Shown in pieces: positions 16,415 to 24,442 of a stretch of DNA of 64,000 bases. Every line of letters begins with the position of its first letter. The stretch's first letter is position 1. Made by a program: the position numbers and the translations under genes. The notes below the pieces were generated by a model. That model did no database searches, was not told where the DNA came from, and saw nothing but the letters and a program-made list of their open reading frames with translations. Origin of the DNA: an uncultured Acidaminococcus sp. (GTDB lineage Bacteria > Bacillota > Negativicutes > Acidaminococcales > Acidaminococcaceae); contig USHN01000002.1 in NCBI GenBank assembly GCA_900554515.1, forward strand, positions 62,001 through 126,000, read 5' to 3'.

Positions 16415-17926
16415 ATGGCATTTATTTATGATGAGCCTGCGCATACTTTTAGCGAGTATCTTTTAGTTCCTGGATATTCTTCCAGCGAATGCATTCCGGC
16501 AAACGTGAGTCTTAAGACGCCTCTGGTGAAATTCAAAAAAGGCGAAGAGCCGGCAATGACGTTGAACATCCCCCTTGTTTCCGCTATCATGCAGTCCGTG
16601 TCCGATGACAAAATGGCCATTGCCCTGTCCCGTGAAGGTGGAATCTCCTTTATCTACGGATCTCAGAGCATTGCCAGCGAAGCGGCAATGGTAGCCCGGG
16701 TCAAGAGTTTTAAAGCGGGCTTTGTAGCCAGTGATTCCAATCTCCGTCCGGACAGCACATTGGCAGATGTCCTGGCTCTTAAAGAAAAAACAGGGCATTC
16801 CACTATGGCTGTAACCAGCGATGGCACAGGTAACGGTTACCTGGAAGGGATTGTTACAAGCCGTGATTACAGAGTCAGCCGGATGCAGATGAGCGATCTG
16901 GTCAAAGATTTCATGACGCCTGTTAGCGATATGGTGGTGGGAACCAGCGATATCACCTTAAAACAGGCCAATGATATTATCTGGGACCATAAGCTCAATA
17001 CATTGCCCATTATTGATAAAAATGGGCATCTGCTTTACATGGTGTTCCGGAAAGATTATTCCACCCACAAGCAGTATCCTTTGGAATTATTGGACGACCA
17101 AAAACGCCATGTAGTGGGAGCGGGGATTAACACACGGGACTATGAAGAACGGGTTCCAGCCCTAGTGGAAGCCGGCGCGGATGTTCTGTGCATCGACTCT
17201 TCTGAAGGTTACAGTGAATGGCAGAAACGGACTCTGCAATGGATCCGCAGTAAATACGGAGACAGTGTAAAAGTAGGGGCCGGCAATGTAGTCGATGGCG
17301 AAGGCTTCCGTTTCCTGGCAGAATGCGGCGCTGATTTTGTCAAAGTAGGGATTGGCGGCGGCAGTATTTGTATCACCCGGGAACAAAAAGGCATCGGACG
17401 CGGGCAGGCAACGGCAGTTATTGATGTGGCCAAAGCCCGGGACGAATATTACAAAGAAACCGGGATCTATGTACCCATCTGTTCTGATGGGGGTATCGTC
17501 TATGATTACCATATGACCTTGGCGCTTGCCATGGGGGCTGATTTCCTGATGCTGGGCCGGTATTTTGCACGGTTTGATGAATCTCCCACCAACAAGGTTA
17601 ATATCAACGGGACCTATATGAAAGAATACTGGGGCGAGGGCAGTGCCCGTGCCCGGAACTGGCAGCGTTATGACCTGGGCGGCGATAAGAAATTGTCTTT
17701 TGAAGAAGGCGTGGATTCTTATGTTCCCTATGCAGGGGGACTGAAAGATAACGTGAACCTGACGATTTCAAAAATTCGTTCCACCATGTGCAACTGTGGG
17801 TCTCTGACAATTCCAGAGCTCCAGAAAAAAGCTAAGCTGACATTAGTATCTGCAGTCAGCTTGACAGAAGGCGGCGCTCACGATGTCTTGTTGAAAGATA
17901 CCGTGAATAACAGCTACCCGAAATAA
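16415..17926 (+). CDS. guaB: Inosine-5'-monophosphate dehydrogenase, Tritrichomonas-like type
   Basis: Oxidises IMP to XMP, the committed step to GMP. It is a 503-residue barrel with an inserted CBS pair (about residues 105-215). The active-site loop [13 protein letters not shown] puts the nucleophile at C319. The catalytic flap NWQRYDLGG gives R418 and Y419. These numbers, and K310 and E431, coincide with the published Tritrichomonas foetus enzyme, also 503 residues, rather than with the usual bacterial GuaB. In that protozoan enzyme K310 and E431 go with poor mycophenolic-acid binding. It follows the purine operon but has its own promoter. GMP reductase is unlikely given the CBS domains and the flap. 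Confidence 0.93.
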   Translation: MAFIYDEPAHTFSEYLLVPGYSSSECIPANVSLKTPLVKFKKGEEPAMTLNIPLVSAIMQSVSDDKMAIALSREGGISFIYGSQSIASEAAMVARVKSFKAGFVASDSNLRPDSTLADVLALKEKTGHSTMAVTSDGTGNGYLEGIVTSRDYRVSRMQMSDLVKDFMTPVSDMVVGTSDITLKQANDIIWDHKLNTLPIIDKNGHLLYMVFRKDYSTHKQYPLELLDDQKRHVVGAGINTRDYEERVPALVEAGADVLCIDSSEGYSEWQKRTLQWIRSKYGDSVKVGAGNVVDGEGFRFLAECGADFVKVGIGGGSICITREQKGIGRGQATAVIDVAKARDEYYKETGIYVPICSDGGIVYDYHMTLALAMGADFLMLGRYFARFDESPTNKVNINGTYMKEYWGEGSARARNWQRYDLGGDKKLSFEEGVDSYVPYAGGLKDNVNLTISKIRSTMCNCGSLTIPELQKKAKLTLVSAVSLTEGGAHDVLLKDTVNNSYPK

Positions 17927-17933
17927 ATAGATT

Positions 17934-17965
17934 ACGCCCGTACCCTTTGAGAGTGCGGGTGTTTT
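17934..17965 (+). terminator. Terminator after guaB
   Basis: CCCGTAC pairs with GTGCGGG (one G-U), with a ten-base loop, followed by GTTTTTGTTTT. It lies eight bases after the stop codon. Confidence 0.75.
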
Positions 17966-17990
17966 TGTTTTCCTTGCAGCTTCTTGGCTG

Positions 17991-17999
17991 TGGTATAAT
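17991..17999 (+). promoter_or_regulatory. Extended -10 promoter for the FMN oxidoreductase gene
   Basis: TGG followed by a perfect TATAAT (17994-17999) with no strong -35. The start codon is 36 bases downstream, after AAGGGGAG. Confidence 0.55.
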
Positions 18000-18034
18000 G
18001 GATAATAACGGTTAAAAAAGGGGAGTGGCAATAG

Positions 18035-19048
18035 ATGGAGTATAAGGATGTTATGGAAAAGGCCAAGACCTGTCTGGGAAAATGTGCGGGATGCCCTGTA
18101 TGTAATGGGCTTGCCTGTAAAAACAGAATCCCAGGGCCAGGGGCAAAAGGGATAGGGGATACAGCTATTCGCAACTATGCTAAATGGCAGGAAGTGCGTG
18201 TGGTAATGGATACCCTCTGTGCCAAAAAACAAGTAGATACGTCTCTGGAACTATTTGGCCGCAAGTTCCGTTACCCGATTTTCGCAGGGCCTGTGGGCGC
18301 TGTGGCTATGCATTACAGCGATGCGTATAATGATGTGACGTACAATGCGGAACTGGTTCCGGGATGTGCGGAAGCGGGCATTGCTGCGTTTACAGGGGAT
18401 GGAATGGATGCCCAGGTGATGCAGGGCGCTACGGATGCTATCAAATATTGCGGTGGCATAGGGGTTCCTACCGTAAAGCCCTGGAATGCCCAGATGATTG
18501 CAGACAAGATGCAGCTGGTAAAAGCTGCCGGCGCTTTTGCAGTGGCTATGGATGTGGATGCTGCGGGACTCCCTTTTTTAAAAAACTTTGAACCTCCGGC
18601 AGGCAGTAAATCTGTGGCTGAAATGAAGCAAATTATCCAAGCCGCAGGACTACCCTTTATCGTAAAAGGGATCATGAGCGTCAAAGGCGCTTTAAAAGCG
18701 TTGGAAGCGGGCGCTTCTGCCATTGTGGTGAGTAACCATGGGGGACGGGTCCTGGACCAAAGTCCGGCAACAGCAGAAGTATTAGAAGAGATTGTAGCGG
18801 CGGTAGGACACCGCATGAAAATTTTTGTGGATGGCGGGATTCGCACGGGCGTGGATGTTTTTAAGGCCTTGGCACTGGGAGCGGATGCAGTCCTTATTGC
18901 CCGGCCGTTTGTGACGGCTGTGTATGGCGGCGGCAAAGAAGGTGTTAAACTACTGGTAGAAAAGCTGGGCGGAGAACTGGTGGATACTATGGAAATGTGC
19001 GGTGCGGCAACACTTTCAGAAATTAGTCGGGATATGGTCAGACGGTAA
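18035..19048 (+). CDS. FMN-dependent alpha-hydroxy-acid oxidising protein
   Basis: TIM-barrel flavoprotein of the lactate/glycolate oxidase family, 337 residues. Key motifs are IVVSNHGGRVLDQSP (about residues 229-243, catalytic His and FMN contact), FVDGGIRTGVDVFKALALGA (about 265-284) and VLIARPF. The N-terminus has a cysteine cluster, CLGKCAGCPVCNGLACKN (about 13-30), not part of the classical oxidases but seen in related clostridial proteins. The substrate, lactate or another 2-hydroxy acid, cannot be told. In an anaerobe it is more likely a dehydrogenase than an oxidase. It is followed one base later by ktrB. Confidence 0.85.
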   Translation: MEYKDVMEKAKTCLGKCAGCPVCNGLACKNRIPGPGAKGIGDTAIRNYAKWQEVRVVMDTLCAKKQVDTSLELFGRKFRYPIFAGPVGAVAMHYSDAYNDVTYNAELVPGCAEAGIAAFTGDGMDAQVMQGATDAIKYCGGIGVPTVKPWNAQMIADKMQLVKAAGAFAVAMDVDAAGLPFLKNFEPPAGSKSVAEMKQIIQAAGLPFIVKGIMSVKGALKALEAGASAIVVSNHGGRVLDQSPATAEVLEEIVAAVGHRMKIFVDGGIRTGVDVFKALALGADAVLIARPFVTAVYGGGKEGVKLLVEKLGGELVDTMEMCGAATLSEISRDMVRR

Positions 19049-19049
19049 T

Positions 19050-20387
19050 ATGAAGGGCTTGCGTGCAAAGTATCTCTCACCGTCACGGCTCATCGCCCTG
19101 ACCTTTGTTGGTCTCATTCTTACGGGGACTGTTCTTTTGATGTTGCCGATATCTAGCAGCACGGGACAGTCCCTGTCCTTTGTGGATGCGCTGTTTACAG
19201 CGACGTCTGCCTCCTGTGTTACCGGCCTTGTGGTAGTAGACACGGGAACCTATTTTTCCCTGTTTGGACAAGTTGTCTTACTGCTTTTAATTCAGCTGGG
19301 CGGCTTGGGGCTGATGCTGTTTGCCACACTGTTTTCCGTTTTGTTAAAACGGCGGCTGGATTTGCAGGGACGGCTGGCACTGCAGGTGTCGTTAAACCGG
19401 GACGAGCTTAATGGCGTGGTTCGCATGAGCCTTAAGATCGTCCGCTATACTGCCGTGATTGAAGGCGTGCTGGGGACGTTGCTGGCATTGTACTTTCTGC
19501 CCCGCTATGGCTTAAAAGGGATTTATTATGGCTACTGGCATAGTATTTCTGCTTTTTGCAATGCAGGATTTGATTTGTTTGGGAACTTTCAGAGCCTGAC
19601 TATGTTCGTGGGAGATCCGGTAGTTAATCTGCTTATCGGTCTATTGATTATCCTTGGCGGGCTGGGGTTTGCTGTAATGAGTGACCTGCTGCAGGTAAAG
19701 ACTGCATTTTCCCGGATGCAAACCCACAGCAAACTGGTACTGTCAACGACAGGGCTCTTATTACTTGTGGGAACTGTGGGATTTTTTATCTTGGAAAAGA
19801 ATAATCCGGCAACGCTTGGACATTTATCGGGGAGCACCTCTTTTCTAGCCAGTTTTTTTCAAAGCGTAAGTCCCCGTACCGCAGGCTTTAACACCGTGGA
19901 TTTAGGGAGCCTGCGGCCTGCTACCATGTTATTTCTATGTCTTTTGATGCTGATCGGTGCGTCTCCTGCATCTACGGGCGGCGGTATTAAAACGACCACC
20001 TTCGCACTGATCCTTTTGCATATTGCCCAGATTGTACGTGGTGAAGAAGACTGTACGCTGTTTGGACGACGCATTGGCAGGGAAACCATGGATCAGGCGT
20101 TTGCCGTAGCAGGATTGTCCCTTTTATGGATTGGAGCAGCCGTATTTTTGCTGACGCTTTTGGAACAGGCGCCTCTGCAGAATATTGTATTTGAAGTGGT
20201 GTCTGCCTATGCAACGGTGGGGCTTTCTACAGGCCTTAGCCAGCACGCAGGGACCATTAGCAAGCTGGTTCTTATTTTATCCATGTACATGGGGCGGGTG
20301 GGGGTTATGACCTTTGCTCTGGCTCTTACGGCGCGCAAACGTAAAGGACATATTCGGTATCCGGAAGGACACATTATGGTGGGATAG
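19050..20387 (+). CDS. ktrB: Potassium uptake channel subunit KtrB/TrkH
   Basis: Membrane K+ translocating subunit. It has 445 residues and about eight to ten membrane spans with repeated pore loops such as ATSASCVTGLVVVDT (about residues 50-64), SAFCNAGFDLFGN, SPRTAGFNTVDLG and AYATVGLSTGLS. The Gly of each loop forms the K+ filter. The size is closer to KtrB than to the longer proteobacterial TrkH. I chose ATG 19050, directly after the preceding stop; a frame extending to 19002 overlaps the previous gene. It is paired with ktrA nine bases downstream. Confidence 0.93.
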   Translation: MKGLRAKYLSPSRLIALTFVGLILTGTVLLMLPISSSTGQSLSFVDALFTATSASCVTGLVVVDTGTYFSLFGQVVLLLLIQLGGLGLMLFATLFSVLLKRRLDLQGRLALQVSLNRDELNGVVRMSLKIVRYTAVIEGVLGTLLALYFLPRYGLKGIYYGYWHSISAFCNAGFDLFGNFQSLTMFVGDPVVNLLIGLLIILGGLGFAVMSDLLQVKTAFSRMQTHSKLVLSTTGLLLLVGTVGFFILEKNNPATLGHLSGSTSFLASFFQSVSPRTAGFNTVDLGSLRPATMLFLCLLMLIGASPASTGGGIKTTTFALILLHIAQIVRGEEDCTLFGRRIGRETMDQAFAVAGLSLLWIGAAVFLLTLLEQAPLQNIVFEVVSAYATVGLSTGLSQHAGTISKLVLILSMYMGRVGVMTFALALTARKRKGHIRYPEGHIMVG

Positions 20388-20395
20388 GAGAAGGT

Positions 20396-21055
20396 ATGGC
20401 GAAAAAGAAACAGTTTATTGTCTGGGGCTTGGGTCGCTTTGGTAGCAGTATTGCCATGACATTAGCCGAACTGGGACACGAAGTCATGGGTGTGGACAAT
20501 AACGAAGATGTGGTAGAAAACCTGGCGGATACTCTCACCCATGTGGTATTAGCCGATGCCATTGATGAAAAGACGGTACAAAGTCTGGATGTAAAGCAAT
20601 TTGATGCGGCTATTGTTGCTATTGGGACATTGGAACCCAGCCTCTTATGTACTATGCTGATGAAAGAAGCCGGCGTGAAGACCATTATTGCTAAGGCTTC
20701 TAATGTCTTGCATGGAAAAATGTTAAAGCGCCTGGGAGCAACCCAGGTAATTTCCCCGGAAATGGATATGGGGCGGCGGGTAGCCCATGCGCTGGCACAT
20801 CCTAATATTCAGGACTATGTGGAATTGTCCGATGATATGTGTCTGGTAGAGGTAATTTTACCGCAGAAAATGGTGGGTAAGAGTCTTGCGGAATTAAATA
20901 TACGGCAGACCTACCAGCTGAACGTAGTGGCCGTAAAACATCCGAAAGGCAAAACGGACTGGAATGTGAATCCCAAAGTTCCTTTACAGGCGAAAGATGT
21001 ACTGGTGGTACTGGGAAGCCGGGAAGGGGCCGAGAAGCTGGAGGGTGGCATATGA
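20396..21055 (+). CDS. ktrA: Potassium uptake regulatory subunit KtrA (RCK domain)
   Basis: Cytoplasmic nucleotide-binding ring that gates KtrB. The 219 residues comprise an RCK_N Rossmann domain (WGLGRFGSSIAMTLAELGHE, about residues 9-28, with VDNNED at the second strand) and a TrkA_C domain from about residue 135. This single-copy RCK layout is KtrA rather than the doubled TrkA. It overlaps the downstream methyltransferase by the ATGA motif. Confidence 0.94.
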   Translation: MAKKKQFIVWGLGRFGSSIAMTLAELGHEVMGVDNNEDVVENLADTLTHVVLADAIDEKTVQSLDVKQFDAAIVAIGTLEPSLLCTMLMKEAGVKTIIAKASNVLHGKMLKRLGATQVISPEMDMGRRVAHALAHPNIQDYVELSDDMCLVEVILPQKMVGKSLAELNIRQTYQLNVVAVKHPKGKTDWNVNPKVPLQAKDVLVVLGSREGAEKLEGGI

Positions 21056-21831
21056 TCAAGGAACTGGCGTCCCTGCAAAATGAAGTGGTGAAGAAAGCTG
21101 CCTCTTTAAAAACAAAAAAATACCGAAAGCGGGAAGGCTTGTATCTGTTGGAAGGAAAACGGGCCTTGGAAGAAGCGTTTACGGCAAAAATCCCTGTGGA
21201 AAGTATTTTTTACACCCAGCTACCTGCGGATTGGCCTGAAAATCCGGAGATCGTAAATCGTCCATACTACCATGTTACGGAAGCCATTTTGAAAAAAATC
21301 ACGGATACAGAAGATCCTCAGGGTGTGGCTGCGGTCCTGCCCCTTACTTACCCGGATTTAGCAGATCTCCACGTGGAAAAAGGATTGGTGCTTGTCCTTG
21401 ATCAGATCCGGGACCCAGGCAATCTGGGAACGCTTATTCGTACGGCGGATGCCATGGGGGCTTGTGCTGTTCTGCTCATGAAAAATACGGCAGACCTCTA
21501 TAATCCCAAAGTGGTACGCGCCACCATGGGGTCCTTGTTTCATTTGCCCATCTGCTGTGATGTAGAAGAGTCTGCGCTGCTTTCCTTCTGCCAGCGGGAA
21601 AAGATGCCGCTTTGGGCGACGGCCTTGGTGGGAGCTGATGATATCATAACGCTGCCCTATCCGGAAAAATTGGCCCTAATTTTAGGCAGCGAAGCCACAG
21701 GAGTATCCAAAACCCTGCTGCAGCAAGCGGACCAAAAAGTAAAGATACCCATGTATGGCAAAGCAGAAAGTCTGAATGTTGCTGTGGCAGGAGGCATGTT
21801 GCTCTTTGCGGCGGCCCAGCACATGGGGTAA
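21052..21831 (+). CDS. TrmH/SpoU-family RNA 2'-O-methyltransferase
   Basis: SAM-dependent ribose methyltransferase of 259 residues. It has an N-terminal substrate-binding domain (about 1-100) and a SPOUT knot with the three SpoU motifs: LDQIRDPGNLGTLIRTADAMG (about 113-133), LILGSEATGVSK and MYGKAESLNVAVAGGMLLF near the C-terminus. It resembles the YsgA/RlmB-like group common in Firmicutes; the exact rRNA or tRNA target is unknown. It is coupled by ATGA to ktrA and ends at a clear terminator. Confidence 0.9.
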   Translation: MIKELASLQNEVVKKAASLKTKKYRKREGLYLLEGKRALEEAFTAKIPVESIFYTQLPADWPENPEIVNRPYYHVTEAILKKITDTEDPQGVAAVLPLTYPDLADLHVEKGLVLVLDQIRDPGNLGTLIRTADAMGACAVLLMKNTADLYNPKVVRATMGSLFHLPICCDVEESALLSFCQREKMPLWATALVGADDIITLPYPEKLALILGSEATGVSKTLLQQADQKVKIPMYGKAESLNVAVAGGMLLFAAAQHMG

Positions 21832-21836
21832 AATGG

Positions 21837-21873
21837 TTGACTTCTGTTTCTCAAGGACAGAAGTCAATTTTTT
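21837..21873 (+). terminator. Terminator after the SpoU methyltransferase
   Basis: Perfect 11-bp stem TTGACTTCTGT / ACAGAAGTCAA with a nine-base loop, followed by T6. Confidence 0.92.
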
Positions 21874-21908
21874 ATACCTTGAAAAAGCATTCTTTCCTGT
21901 AATATTAG

Positions 21909-21921
21909 AACGTTCGATATA
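21909..21921. promoter_or_regulatory. Single PurBox-like half-site upstream of ispE-gntR-purR
   Basis: The reverse-oriented PurBox core GTTCGATAT is identical over nine bases to the second box before purE; 10 of 13 consensus positions match. I see no good inverted partner 16-20 bases upstream. It could reflect weak autoregulation of purR, or chance. Confidence 0.35.
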
Positions 21922-22020
21922 AAAAATAAGAGAAATGTTCATGAAATTTACCCTGAGCCCTTGCAGAAAGTTGCAGGACAGGATACAATGAATACAAAAT
22001 ACAGGGAGAGGGGAGAGTAT

Positions 22021-22878
22021 ATGGAGGAAAACGCATACGGGAAAATTAATCTGGGGCTTTCCGTTGGCGTACGCCGGCCAGATGGCTACCATCAGGTGGA
22101 TACCATCCTGCAGAGTATCTCTCTGGCAGATCGGGTAACGCTGGAGCCTGCAGCCACGTTTTCTCTTTCATCCGATGATCCCGCTCTTCCTTGTGACGCA
22201 AGCAACTTAATGGCAAAAGCGGCGCGTGTCTTCCAAAAGCATACCGGCCATTTACCGAACGTTCATCTTCACGTGGAGAAGAAAATCTTTATGACAGCCG
22301 GCCTTGCCGGTGGCAGTGCGGATGCGGCAGCAGTCTTGCGGCTTTTGAACCGGTACAGTGGAACGAATCTTAGCAGGAAACAGTTGGAACAAATGGGGGC
22401 GGAAATCGGCAGCGATGTTCCGTTCTGCCTTTATGGCGGCATCCAGCGAGGCCGGAGACGGGGAGATGTACTAACGCAGCTTAAAAATGCACCTGATTTT
22501 GCACTGGTGCTGGTGAAACCCCGGCAATTATCTGTAGCAACGGCCTGGGCATACCAGGCTATGGATCAATTGCCAAAGCGTGTGCCCAGTTCTATGGACA
22601 AATTGGAAGAAGCACTATGCAATGGAGAGCGGGAGCAGATATTTTCTGCTATGAAAAATGATTTGGAACTGGTTACGCTAACAGCTTACCCGGAAATTGG
22701 GAAACGAAAAGCGGCACTGCTCCAACTAGGAGCAGAGTTTGCCATGATGAGCGGCAGCGGGCCCACGGTTTTTGGGATTTTTCCCACAGAGGAGAAAGCA
22801 GTGGACGCAGCCCGTGCCTTAGCAAAACAATTTGCTGAGGATCAGGTTGCATCAATACAAATGATGCGGGAAGGTTGA
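22021..22878 (+). CDS. ispE: 4-diphosphocytidyl-2-C-methyl-D-erythritol kinase
   Basis: GHMP kinase of the non-mevalonate isoprenoid pathway. ENAYGKINLGLSVGVRRPDGYH (residues 3-24) is the IspE N-terminal signature. MTAGLAGGSADAAAVLRLL (about 90-108) is the ATP-binding loop and MMSGSGPTVFGIF (about 242-254) the third GHMP motif. The length is 285 residues. I place the start at ATG 22021, after GAGGGGAGAG; a longer frame from 21961 lacks a ribosome site. Bacillus also keeps ispE directly upstream of purR, but here a GntR gene is inserted. Confidence 0.95.
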   Translation: MEENAYGKINLGLSVGVRRPDGYHQVDTILQSISLADRVTLEPAATFSLSSDDPALPCDASNLMAKAARVFQKHTGHLPNVHLHVEKKIFMTAGLAGGSADAAAVLRLLNRYSGTNLSRKQLEQMGAEIGSDVPFCLYGGIQRGRRRGDVLTQLKNAPDFALVLVKPRQLSVATAWAYQAMDQLPKRVPSSMDKLEEALCNGEREQIFSAMKNDLELVTLTAYPEIGKRKAALLQLGAEFAMMSGSGPTVFGIFPTEEKAVDAARALAKQFAEDQVASIQMMREG

Positions 22879-22884
22879 TCAATT

Positions 22885-23595
22885 ATGGTACAGCATTTGA
22901 AACAAATCCCTATAGACAGCTATAAGCCTTTACGGGATGTGGTGGTGGAAAGTATACGTCAGGCAATTATCAGCGGGCAGTTCCCACCAGGGATGCGGCT
23001 CATGGAATTGCAGCTGGCAGAAGAAATGGGCGTTTCCAGGACGCCTGTACGGGAAGCTATCCGTAAAATGGAGCTGGAGGGACTTGTGGTCATGATCCCT
23101 CGGCGGGGTGCTTATGTGGCAGATATCTCCATTAAAGATATTAACGAAGTCTACGAAGTTCGTACTGCCTTGGATGTTTTATCCGCAGGTTTGGCTGCTG
23201 AGCGCATTGATAAAAGCGAAATTCAGGAGATGCGGGAACTATTAGCGGAAGAAGCTGCCCTGGTGGAAGCGAAAAACTACCCGAGAATTATTGATAACGA
23301 TACAGCATTTCATGACGTGATTTATCGTGCCAGCGGCAATACCAGGTGCATGAATATTATCAGCAATCTGCGGGAGCAGATCACGGCCATTCGGGGGCGC
23401 AGCATGCCCTATCCTGGCAGGGTGGAAATCATGCTGAAAGAACATCGGGCCATTTTTGATGCCATTGCCGCCGGTAAAGTGGAAAAAGCCCAGGAAGCCG
23501 TACGGACCCATATGGAAAATGCAGAACAAACGCTTTTAAAAGTCATTAAAGAACAAAAACTGATGCCATCGGAAAATAAGAAAGAGGGAAAATAA
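22885..23595 (+). CDS. GntR-family regulator, FadR/FCD type
   Basis: Transcription factor of 236 residues. The winged-helix domain (about 15-80) has the recognition block EEMGVSRTPVREAIRKMELE. An FCD ligand domain follows, with the metal/ligand residues in NDTAFHDVIYRASGN (about 133-147) and a final conserved histidine near HMENAEQ. FCD regulators usually sense small organic acids; the ligand here is not known. It sits between ispE (6-base gap) and purR (TAATG overlap), so it is translated with PurR. Confidence 0.9.
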   Translation: MVQHLKQIPIDSYKPLRDVVVESIRQAIISGQFPPGMRLMELQLAEEMGVSRTPVREAIRKMELEGLVVMIPRRGAYVADISIKDINEVYEVRTALDVLSAGLAAERIDKSEIQEMRELLAEEAALVEAKNYPRIIDNDTAFHDVIYRASGNTRCMNIISNLREQITAIRGRSMPYPGRVEIMLKEHRAIFDAIAAGKVEKAQEAVRTHMENAEQTLLKVIKEQKLMPSENKKEGK

Positions 23596-24407
23596 TGGCT
23601 CGAGTAAAACGTATGGAACGGATTGTGGCACTGACCAAGGAACTCAATGATCATCCGCACTATCTATTCTCATTTAATGAATTTTGTGACCGGTTTGACG
23701 TCGCCAAGTCCACCCTCTCTGAAGATGTGCAGACCATTCGCAACGGTCTTGCCACCTATGATCTGGGGGTGATTGAAACCGTGGCAGGTGCCAGTGGCGG
23801 AGTGCGGTATATTCCCTCTCATGCCACACAGTCCAACAATGAATTCCTAAAGGACTTGGCAGAGCGGCTTAGCAAGCCTTCCCGGTTACTGCCCGGCGGC
23901 ATGATTTATATGAATGATATCCTCTTTACGCCCAGGATTTCCTTCCGGCTGGGAGAGATGATCATGCAGCGGACCATTGAACTGCGGCCTGAATACGTTA
24001 TGACGGTGGAAGCAAAGGGAATTTCCCTGGCTTTTTCCACGGCTCGGGCATTTAATATTCCCATGGTCATGGCCCGCAAAGAAGCAAGAATCACAGAAGG
24101 TCCCGCTGTCAGCATTAGCTATGTCAGCGGTTCCAGCAAAAAAATACAAACCATGAGCCTGCCCCGGAAAGCGCTGCCGGAAGGGGCAAGAGTTCTTATT
24201 GTAGATGATTTTATGCGTGCAGGCGGCACGGCCAGAGGCATGCAGGAACTGGCAGAAGAAGTGGGCGCCAAGGTGGTGGGAACCTATTTGTTCATTGCCA
24301 GCCGGGAGCCGGAAGAAAAAGTGGTCAAGGATTATGCATCTCTCCTTACCCTAAAAGGGGTGGACGATGTGACCAAGGCCATCAGCATTGTGCCGGAACG
24401 GCTGTAA
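23595..24407 (+). CDS. purR: Purine operon repressor PurR (Bacillus type)
   Basis: PRPP-responsive repressor of purine genes. The 270 residues comprise an N-terminal winged helix (about 1-75, MERIVALTKELNDHPHYLF then FCDRFDVAKSTLSEDV) and a phosphoribosyltransferase-like domain. The PRPP loop VLIVDDFMRAGGTARGM is at about 198-214. This is the Gram-positive family, unrelated to the LacI-type PurR of E. coli. PRPP is known to release it from DNA. Paired PurBoxes before purE, a neighbouring prs gene and a half-site before this operon outline the regulon. Confidence 0.95.
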   Translation: MARVKRMERIVALTKELNDHPHYLFSFNEFCDRFDVAKSTLSEDVQTIRNGLATYDLGVIETVAGASGGVRYIPSHATQSNNEFLKDLAERLSKPSRLLPGGMIYMNDILFTPRISFRLGEMIMQRTIELRPEYVMTVEAKGISLAFSTARAFNIPMVMARKEARITEGPAVSISYVSGSSKKIQTMSLPRKALPEGARVLIVDDFMRAGGTARGMQELAEEVGAKVVGTYLFIASREPEEKVVKDYASLLTLKGVDDVTKAISIVPERL

Positions 24408-24442
24408 ACAAAAAAGTAGTAAACGCAGGAGGCAGATCCATT

